In this document: positions 56,301 through 64,000 of the stretch, piece after piece
Position numbering within the stretch: the stretch's first letter is position 1
How the letters are laid out: each line of letters begins with the position of its first letter
From: Dipteris shenzhenensis
Taxonomy: Eukaryota; Polypodiophyta; Polypodiopsida; Gleicheniales
Assembly (NCBI GenBank): GCA_047967505.1
Contig: CM106541.1
Length of the DNA: 64,000 nucleotides
Reading direction: 5' to 3' (one strand)
Position numbers and translations under genes: made by a program
The notes under the pieces: generated by a model
Database searches by the model: none
Seen by the model: the letters and a program-made list of their open reading frames with translations, nothing else
Told to the model about the DNA's origin: nothing

Positions 56301-57367
56301 AGTTCTCCACTTGCCATCGGTTGATCGATGGGAGGAATGCCATGACATGAGCTCTGCAATAGATTTGCACTTGAACATATGTTGGATGCGAGGGATTATG
56401 GGAAAATGTCGCAATACCTTACGAGGCACGTCCAAGGTTTTGAGATCTGCTCTATATCTTGCCTCTCCACAAGTAGGACACTCTCTTGCATCCTTATGTA
56501 GTCCACGAAACAAAATGCAATCGTTGACACATGCATGGATGCGCTTGTAATCTAATCCTCCAAGAGACGTCACATGTTGCCTTGCCATATCTCTTGAGGT
56601 CGGTAATTTATTCTCCCTTGGAAGCATTTTACACAATAGCCTGCACGTGAAGACCATAAATGAGGAAAAGCATTCGAGTAATTGACCCACGCGCATAATT
56701 CATCATGTTTGCAAAATCGACTTTAAATTAAAGCTTACTTGAGTAATGCATTCAAACTTGCATTGCTCCATCCATAGATGGTTTGCAAGTTTAGTAACTC
56801 AAGGGAGGCACGTAGAACAGAGAATGTGCACCTCTCAAACAGTGGAGTCGATGCTGCGGTAAAAAGATCATCCTGGTCCATGCTATTATCCCTCCCTTGA
56901 TGGACATATAAATCCCGCACCATATCATCAAACACCTCCTCCTCCACGGCTTCATGAGGTAATGGTGGAGGGCTACTATCACCATCACTCCATGCATCCG
57001 TAACGGTCCCTCCTGAAGATCCCACCTCATATCGCCGACGCTTCGCCTCCTCACGACGGGCATAGGGTAACATGTGCGGGTGTGGCACTGCATCCTATAT
57101 CAAATTAAAACGGGATCATTATAACTCAAACATATGAACACCCATAGGTATCTCAATCAACCTTAACTTACAAATCCTTACCCTGTTTACGGTCACATCC
57201 CATTCTCCATACTTTGAGATATGATTGAGCGTAATCCTGCGTGCACGATACATGTTTCCTCGACATCGATCACACAGACATTTGATTTTTTGCTCCAACC
57301 ACATTTCGCGATGGTGGATACGGAGGGATTCATCCTCACTGGAGCTGCTTGTTGAAGATGGAGACAT
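53375..57367 (-). pseudogene. CACTA transposase Tnp2 of E2, with small lesions
   Basis: Starts at 57,367 (MSPSSTSSSSEDES) with a Cys pair CLCDRC and HISKYGEWD. The acidic exon follows (57,095-56,735), then HACVNDCILFRGLHKDA and CPTCGEARYR. The Tnp2 core is MDGVNPFGLKSTSYSVWPVV and AVLMWTMHDFPGYGE (56,696-55,881), then SGYHACPVCGP and DPMHIFKNVASTIWE. The DUF4218-type region is HLIVHLVDEIAICGTIHARW; the DUF4216-type region (54,150-53,764) is DYCGIIQDIIMLDF; an acidic tail ends at 53,375. Several introns are expected. Compared with E4, E2 has a 4-bp deletion near 54,811, a local change near 54,589 and a 1-bp loss near 54,465, each shifting the frame. It is therefore probably inactive, although otherwise well preserved. 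Confidence 0.88.
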
Positions 57368-58431
57368 CCTACAAACAAACAACCCACCAAATTTGCTCTT
57401 CTTCAAATGCTTAACTTAAAAACTCTGTGTCGCGTTTATCGCCGCGTCTAATGTCGTGTCTACTTGCGCGTTTAAATGCCCGTCTACTCTGTGTATTTAA
57501 ACGCGCCTGTAGACGCGCTAATAGATGCGACTATAGACGCATTTACTCTGTGTATTCAGACGCGACTATAGACACGCTGATAGACGCGACTATACCCGCG
57601 ACTTTTAAACCTGCTTTTCGGCACGCCGCTCGCTTTGCTTTTCTTTTGACTACTTAAACTTCGCGAGCGGCTTTCTTCCTTCTTTATTAGCAGTTCTATA
57701 GATTCGAAGCTTAAGAGAGAGCCTCCCATACACAGTTCCAAGCTTTCACTCAAGACAAAGGGACCATACCTACACAGCTTGCTTCCAAGCCTAAAGAAGA
57801 GGAGGAGTACAAACAAGGAGAAGAAACAAGTTTGGAAAAGAAAGATCCTTCCATACCTTTTTCCAAGTAAGTCCTTTTGAAGTTGTTCTTGCTTGCTCTT
57901 TCCAATTTTGTACTTTTTCGCATCCACGAAATGCAGCATCTAGGTATGAGCGACACGTTCTTTTGTCGGGCGAAACGTCCTTTTCCACTTTTGAGTATTC
58001 TCGACTGTCGGAGCGCGTGTATACAGGCGTCTAAGGGCGCGTCTAAACGTGCATCTACAGGCATGTCTATATGCACGTCTAGCTTGTTACAGACACACAT
58101 AGACGCGTATATAGACGCTCAAATAGACGATCTGTTAAACGGAGTTTTAAACGAATTGTAGACGTGCTTTTAGACGCGCTGTTAGATGGATGTTTGGATG
58201 GGCTGTTAGACGCGCTTTTTAACGCACTGTTAGACGGTTGTTTTGACGGACTGTTAGACGCGGTGGTAGACGCGCTTTTACTTGAACTATTAAACGCTCT
58301 GTTAGACGCGTTTATAGACGCGAAGATTAGACGGGTCTATAGACGCGCTCTGACAGAGCCTCTTTTTTTTTTTTCCCCCTTTCTTCTCAGCTCCCAAAGT
58401 AATAGATTTGTTTATTTTTTTCCAGTTTAAC
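57368..58431. promoter_or_regulatory. central divergent control region of E2
   Basis: Lies between the start codons of tnp2 (minus) and ORF1 (plus). It has two blocks of agacgcg/cgcgtcta repeats (57,425-57,605 and 58,005-58,350). Between them is a leader exon ending caag at 57,866, followed by an intron (57,867 GTAAGT to 58,425 CAG). The second repeat block therefore lies inside the ORF1 leader intron. A shared bidirectional promoter is the simplest reading. Confidence 0.6.
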
Positions 58432-59906
58432 ATGTGGGGAGGAAGTGCTTCTAGCTCACCTGATCCGCGTGAATCGATATGGAAGGATTTATATAATATT
58501 TTAGGGCACCCTCCTAGTCCTGCGGAGTTATACGGGTACATGACGGGTACCCTTAACACTCCCCAGGAGTCGGCACTACAGACTTCGAGCCACCCCACAC
58601 CGCCTGAGATCACCCCAGCGGAGTCCGCACAGCCGTCTTATGCCCCATCTTATGCCCCTTCCCCCGTACCGTCTTATGCCCCTTCCCCCATGCCCTCTTA
58701 TGTCCCTTCTACCATCCCGTCTTATGCCCCTTCCCCCATGCCTTTAGGAGGTCCTTCTACCTCAGAGAGCCATCGACGTACTCCCCAGCCGTCGAGACTC
58801 AGTTCTCCAGCTACGAGTGGTCAGCGTAGTCCCGCGCAGTCCCCAGCTACGAGTGGCCAGCGTACGAGCTCGACACGATAGGGTGGCAGGCGTAGTAGCA
58901 GGGAGAGCAGTGGCGGATGCATGGCACAGTGCTTTGGGCCATGTGGCGGTGAGGCCGAGGATGATGATTCCGATGATTTAGACGTGCCTCTGGGTGATGG
59001 TACGATTTATTATGACATCACCCAGACAGGAGGCATCTTGATGGATGCGCGGGGGAAGGATGTAATGGCCTTCATGCGCTCTGTAATTGCTAACAATTAC
59101 AGAGATTGCTTTATCCACTATAAAGACCACCCAAAGAGGTTGGTTGATGAGACCCTCGCTACTATTCGCTCTAGGTATCCTAACCCCCCCAATCGCCAGT
59201 TCACAGATAAATGGGGGAAGTCAAAGATTGTTACGATACTTAGCAATAAAAGATCTTCCCTTAAGAGGCAGGCACTAGCGGAGCTTGCCAGACTTGAGGC
59301 AGGTCAACCTCCAAGGGGCCCGCCCCACACCGCTCAGAAGCGTGAGTGGAAGAAGGCAATGAAGTCAGCGAGGGAGGAGCCCAGTCTGCAGCACGTGGAG
59401 GCACGGAGGATCCAGATGGAGGAGTATGGGAGCGCGCATTTTGGAGCAGGGGGTGTTGAATCATGGGAGGCCCAATTTGTAAGTATCGATCTCAAATTAT
59501 ATTGCTTATGTAGTTTATTAGGAGGTTGGTTGTTTCTTTGTACTAATCCCTCCACAAAGTGTATCGCGGTCATGCAGCTTGAGATCGTGGGCGAATACCC
59601 TACTCCAGTGGAGACAGCCTACCACCGCCACCATCGCAGAGGAGATACATGGAGGCACTTCTATGATGACGGGTTGATTACTGAGGAGCAGTATACCCGA
59701 GCGACTGGACAGGCCCCCCAGGTATTTGAAAGTAATTAAATAATGCCAAAATTATAAGTAAAGATTTGATTTTTCATACATTGATATATGTTGTCCCTTG
59801 TTTACAGGGCGCCCCTGCACAAGACGACGAGGAAGACAAGGAAGGAGGTGCAGAAGGGAGCGCAGAAGGCAGCGCAGAAGGGAGCGTGGAAGGCAGCAAG
59901 GATTAG
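58432..59906 (+). CDS. CACTA ORF1 (TnpA/Transposase_24-like) of E2
   Basis: Exons 58,432-59,478, 59,578-59,721 and 59,808-59,906 have GT/AG borders and matching phase, confirmed by the inverted copy in E3. The N-terminus is Pro/Ser-rich with SYAPSPMP-type repeats. The conserved part runs MAQCFG, DGTIYYDITQTGGILMDARG, NNYRDCFIHYKDHPKR, TDKWGKSKIVTILSNKR and AQKREWKKAMKSAREE. Exon 2 gives GEYPTPVETAYHRHHRRGDT; the C-terminus is Glu/Gly-rich (GSAEGSAEGS). This layout fits ORF1 proteins of plant CACTA elements (Transposase_24 type), which bind the subterminal repeats. A TAG at 58,879-58,881 interrupts the frame; the E3 copy has CAT there. Confidence 0.75.
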
Positions 59907-60250
59907 TCGTAGAAGTAGTGCTACTATTCTTTTTTGTACTTAAAGCCATTGGCTTGGCTTCGTGCCTCTTGTATATAGACTCCTCTTATTTTTTGTACTT
60001 AAAGCCACATGACATGGCTTAGCTTCCTTATTTTTTGTACTTGGAGCCACATGACATGGCTTAGCTTCGTGCTATATGTATATACAAGCACTTTTGAGCT
60101 TTCAATTTTATTGCGTTTTGGAGTTGTAATATTTTATTTGGAATTGTAATTAAAATGAGGTTGGTTGTAAGAATTGAATTACAGAATGTGGATATGGGAT
60201 TCTTGTAACTATATAGCATACACAACATACACAGTATTCTGTAAAATTTT
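59907..60250 (+). repeat. ORF1 3' flank with repeated near-palindromes
   Basis: The phrase ttttttgtacttaaagccacatgacatggcttagcttc occurs three times with small changes between 59,928 and 60,075. Each contains aagcca...tggctt arms. The mirrored copy is at 51,310-51,410 in E3. It could shape the 3' end of the transcript. Confidence 0.6.
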
Positions 60251-60259
60251 TATAAAAAA

Positions 60260-60500
60260 AAAAGGCACGTCTATCAGTGCGTTTACAAACGCGTTTATAT
60301 TCGCGTCTGTCTGTTCGATTTGCGTCTATACGTGCGTCTATCAAAGCGTTTATATGCGCGTCTATTTACACGTGTATGAGCGCGTCTATACGCGCGTAAG
60401 TCTGATATATAGATGCGAGTCTCCTGACGCGCAAATAGACGTGCAAATAGACACGCCCGTAAGTTTTTTATTTAGTTCATGAAACGCGTCTGTGCGCGCG
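60260..60500. repeat. right subterminal repeats of E2
   Basis: agacgcg-type words in both orientations up to the terminus at 60,535, counterpart of 52,933-53,240. Confidence 0.8.
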
Positions 60501-60535
60501 TCTATGGGTGCTTTGTCTTGTTGTGTTTGCAAGCC

Positions 60536-62758
60536 CACATATACAAGAATTAAGTGAGATGAGGAGAATGAGACAATATGTAAAATAGTTTTGCCAATAT
60601 CAATTATGGGGCTACGGTTCAATCTCATCCTCAATGAGATCAACCCTTGCCAAACTTTCTACTTCAAAATCCAAACAAGTGTTTAGATCTACAAATACAT
60701 TCAACCCACTACTACTTGTGCCACTCATGTGCTCATCGAAATCAACATCTCCAATGGTAGGCTCGTCCTCACGGGTAATGGCCTCAATATCTGTATCTCC
60801 TATCTCATGATCATCCTCCTCTCTCGTATCATGGTCATCATCACGTCCATGGCCATGATCATCCTCCATACGCTCCATATTAGTAAATGTACTATACATC
60901 ACTTTGGAATGTGGCATAATAGGTATGACATGCCACCATCTATTATTATCCACCATTGGTTGATAGACAACCTAATTCAAACACAAATACAATCATGTTA
61001 TTTTTCTTGCATCAAATATTTAAAAGCGAGTATTTTTATATGTGTGCACAGTACCTGTTCACATTGTTGTGATAGTACTAGTGTGTCCTTCCTACTTTGC
61101 CAAAACTGTGTGGAGTCAATAGTTACAAAGCCACTTGCACGGCGTTTGATTGTTGCATCAGGGCCTCTTTCCACCACGTCCTTAAACCACTTTACATCCA
61201 AAACATACACAAAGAAACGTCGAAAGTCAAGCATAATAATATCTTGGATTATGCCACAATAATCATCCATGGCTCCATTGGCTCCCTCAAAGCTAGCAAT
61301 GACACCGCACTCTTGTGTGTTTCTCTTATCATCAATCCGTTGTGTTCAAAAATGCCTGCCCTCACACCATATAGCATTGAACATAGTGCACTACACCAAG
61401 AAAAAATCAATTAAATAAGCTATCGAAATTATTGAAAGCTCCTAACTTATGCATAAGATTCTATATACCGACCTTGCTCATGCATCCCCTAGCATACTCC
61501 CATTCTTCCATTGTGATATGCATCCCCTCGTCTTTCTCTGCTTTCTCCATTTCATCAAGTAGCCAATCCACATGAATATCCTTTGGAAGTGCTCTTAGAT
61601 ACTGAGGGTATGGCACACGAGATCCATGGTGTGTATGAAAGAGGGCCCTTTCTTCTTGTCTTCTTGCCTTTGCATCCTCGTATCTTGTCACCCATCTTTT
61701 CATCACATCACTATTAAGCACGCAAAAGAGGTTGATACTATTATGCAACTCCATGTCTATTACTTTGTTGCATCCTTTTCCTTGAGGCACAATAGAGGTC
61801 ATCCTTAGGTCTTCATCATCTCTCCATAGTCGTGGGAGAGAGCTATCCACATCAACAAGAAACTCAGAAATATATACAAGTGACTCTTGTACCAACCAAC
61901 CCTCAGCCATGCTACCTTCGGGTCTTGCATTTTGTCTCACGAAGCCCTTTAAGGTCTTCATGAAGCGCTCGAGGAAGAACAACCATCGTGCATGTATAGT
62001 ACCACATATAGCAATCTTATCCACCAAATGCACTATAAGATGTAGTTGGCAGCTTGTGAGAATAGAACGTGGAAATGTCTCCTCCACTAAACAAACCACC
62101 TCCACTGACATAACTCGAGCATTCTCAAGCGTGGTGGGATCTATTTCCTTTGAGCTTACATATCTAGAAATGAAAAAGTACAGCATATTAGCAATATGCA
62201 TTCAAACTTGCATGGAGCATTGATACGCATCATATTTTGTATCATGTAAAGTACCTCACAAGCTCGCCCATCTTGTAAATACAATCTTTCACGTCCTTCG
62301 ATGCACTACGTGAAATGCTAGTAGGTAGTATGAACTGAACCCACGAGGAGGTAGTTGATTAGTTGCTTATAACTATTCACTCACAAATTTGAAAGGAAAA
62401 AGATATTATGTACATAAAATACTTGGAGCATCTTGTGCCAATCATGAGATTTCAAGCCATATAATTGCTCTATACCTCTTTTCTTGATCTTTGTAAAGGA
62501 TCCCTTCAAACACCTCATGCATCCAGTGGGAGTACGAATTGTAGTAATAGCGTGCTTCACCGTCGCCATCTCTAGCTTTGATAACATCCACAGTGCACGA
62601 GGTAAAAAAACATGCCCATTTGGTCTCTCTTGAGGCCAAGCTTCACGCATCCTCCCTGTGGTACGTAGATCCTCCCGTATGCCTATGGAATCTCATGTCC
62701 CATTCAAATGCTCCCAAATGGTAGATGCCACATTCTTGAAGATATGCATGGGATCAAG
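60536..62758 (-). mobile_element. CACTA element E4, main part
   Basis: Continuation of 52,573-52,932 after the E2 insertion. It carries the C-terminal half of tnp2 on the minus strand and is cut at 62,758 (in catgggatcaag) by the left end of E5. The rest of E4, including ORF1 and the right end, is not in the window unless it lies beyond 64,000. Confidence 0.85.
60612..62758 (-). pseudogene. tnp2 of E4, C-terminal half
   Basis: On the minus strand, from 62,758: MHIFKNVASTIWEHLN-type sequence, then REAWPQERPNGHVFLPRA (62,650-62,381) and a 246-codon open DUF4218-type block (62,201-61,461). This block has HLIVHLVDKIAICGTIHARW, GFVRQNARPEGSMAEGWLVQ and VPYPQYLRALPKDIHVDWLL. Then come a DUF4216-type block (61,270-60,998) and the acidic tail (60,956-60,612). 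The DUF4218-type block is intact here while the E2 copy is frameshifted, so E4 gives the better version. It is truncated by E5. Confidence 0.85.
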
Positions 62759-63527
62759 CACAACAACACAAAGCAACTATAGATGCGCTTGGTAGATGCG
62801 CAAAATAGCGAGCACGTCTATAGGCGTTGCTTTAGTAGAGAAATTACGGGCGCGTCTATAGGCACGGCTAAACGCTCATCTATTTGTGCGTAAATCACCG
62901 CGTCTATTTACGTGTTTGACTTGAGAAAATACGGGCCCGTTTAACATCCCGTTTATTAGCGCGTCTATTTGCGCGTGTATTTGTGCGTTTATTTACGCGT
63001 TTATACTGAGAATCAGATGCGCATTTAGACGCGTAAATAGACGCGCTCCAGAGAATACCGAAAGTGAGATTTTGGTGTACATCATTTTTTTCCAAACATT
63101 GCCCATGATTACCAAAGCACATAATTTTTTGCAAGCCCACATATACAAGAATTAAGTGAAATGAGGAGAATGAGACAATATGTAAAATAGTTTTGCCAAT
63201 ATCAATTGTGGGGCTACGGTTCAATCTCATCCTCAATGAGATCAACCCTTGCCAAACTATCTACTTCAAAATCCAAACAAGTGTTTAGATCTACAAATAC
63301 ATTCAACCCACTACTACTTGTGCCACTCATGTGCTCATCGAAATCAACATCTCCAATGGTAGGCTCGTCCTCACGGGTAATGCCGGCCTCAATATCTATA
63401 TCTCTTATCTCATGATCATCCTCCTCTCTTGTATCACGGTCATCATCACGTCCATGGCCATGATCATCCTCCATACGCTCCATATTAGTAAATGTACTAT
63501 ACATCACTTTGGAACGTGGCATAATAG
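62759..63527 (-). mobile_element. CACTA element E5, left end only
   Basis: Begins CACAACAACACAAAGCAAC at 62,759, followed by subterminal repeats (to about 63,050) and the acidic C-terminus of tnp2. It is interrupted at 63,527 by the terminus of a palindrome-bearing element, and the rest probably lies beyond the window. Confidence 0.85.
63214..63527 (-). pseudogene. tnp2 C-terminal end of E5
   Basis: The 102-codon frame ends DSLARVDLIEDEIEP, the same acidic tail (GHGRDDDRDTREEDDHEI) as in E2 and E4. It is cut after MPRSKVMYSTF by the foreign terminus. Confidence 0.85.
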
Positions 63528-64000
63528 GGGTGGTAGCAAGCTAAGGGTGTCCACTTCCGGACCACTTTCGGGTGAGTGTGACATCCGCTCGAGTGAAAAT
63601 ACAAAGGTTTTGCTTCGGTCTCCAATACCTCGATCGAGGTATAAGCTCCAAGGAAAATCACACACGAGCACAACCGAGCCTAGCCAATACCTCGATCGAG
63701 GTACGTAGCTTTTTCACCGGACCGAGCCTCTACCTCGATCGACGCTTGCTGGCAAGCCAGCTATACATGCCACATCTACCTCGTTCGAGGTATCGTGGCA
63801 ATCCAGCTCAACCTCGATCGAGGTCAAGTGGCATGTCCAGCATACCTCGATCGAGGTATGTGCCATCCGACAGGGCAGCCAACAAGGCGGATGACATACC
63901 TCGATCGAGGTATACTGGACACATCACTTGGCATCCCGCTTCTGCCAACACACCACGATCGAGGTATCGTGGCATGTCAAAACCTCCATCGACGTGGATG
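63528..64000. mobile_element. second copy of the 15-kb element's terminus
   Basis: Begins GGGTGGTAGCAAGCTAAGGG and matches the reverse complement of 39,757-39,290 along its whole length with few differences (roughly 95 percent by eye). It includes nine TACCTCGATCGAGGTA palindromes or variants. It is inserted in tnp2 of E5 (after gcataatag) and continues past the window edge. This shows the palindrome-bearing terminus belongs to a multi-copy mobile family. Confidence 0.93.

Larger units (their letters stand above)
52933..60535. mobile_element. CACTA element E2, 7.6 kb, both ends, TTT target duplication
   Basis: The left end is CACAACAACACAAAGCAAC; the right end, inverted, is CACAACAAGACAAAGCACC. 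The flanks are TTT on both sides. Joining 52,932 to 60,536 with one TTT removed recreates the uninterrupted cataattttttgcaagccc seen at 53,281. Inside are subterminal repeats at both ends, tnp2 on the minus strand, a repeat-rich centre, and ORF1 on the plus strand. Standard En/Spm has its genes on one strand; here they diverge. Confidence 0.92.

Overview
This window is nuclear DNA of a land plant and is almost entirely transposable elements and repeats. Supporting signs are plant-type telomere words (AAACCCT), CACTA (En/Spm) transposons with plant-type Tnp2 proteins, a Ty1/copia element with an initiator-Met-tRNA primer site, and a PEPKR/CDPK-type kinase gene with short introns. The repeat density and element types would fit a large genome such as that of a fern or lycophyte, but the sequence alone does not settle the species. 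I found only one gene that looks like an intact host gene: a three-exon PEPKR1-like protein kinase on the minus strand (48,491-50,385).

Left part (1-22,800). A foldback (64-297) and a dispersed repeat are followed by a decayed, full-length relic of a DDE transposase (2,470-5,810). Next is a CACTA element with a broken tnp2 on the minus strand (6,158 to about 11,040). Then comes a 3.8-kb satellite made of nested palindromes (11,976-15,825), an internally deleted copia element with both LTRs (18,114-19,606) and a relic of a DUF7869-type protein (19,890-20,985). Five copies of one 246-248 bp MITE family with 8-bp target duplications are scattered through 885-23,902, plus one decayed copy.

Middle (22,821-47,211). 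A perfect 34-bp inverted repeat brackets a composite of about 24.4 kb. Inside it are two converging genes (A on plus, B on minus) and, between them, a decayed histone H3-like gene with a long Pro/Ser/Gln-rich tail (42,077-43,101). Gene A is split by a second, 15.15-kb element (24,608-39,757) with perfect terminal repeats and a TGTG target duplication; removing that element rejoins gene A in frame. The 15-kb element carries a two-exon DDE transposase of Sola-like appearance, a satellite containing telomere words, a minus-strand gene with coiled coil and RING-H2-like finger, and clusters of the palindrome TACCTCGATCGAGGTA near both ends.

Right part (50,716-64,000). Several copies of one CACTA family (termini CACAACAA...) are nested in each other. 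The best copy (52,933-60,535, TTT target duplication) has tnp2 and an ORF1 gene transcribed divergently from a repeat-rich central region. The window ends inside another copy of the palindrome-bearing terminus.

Many premature stops are TAG where CAG is expected or TGA where CGA is expected. This is the signature of C-to-T decay at methylated CHG and CG sites, and it fits long-silenced transposon DNA.
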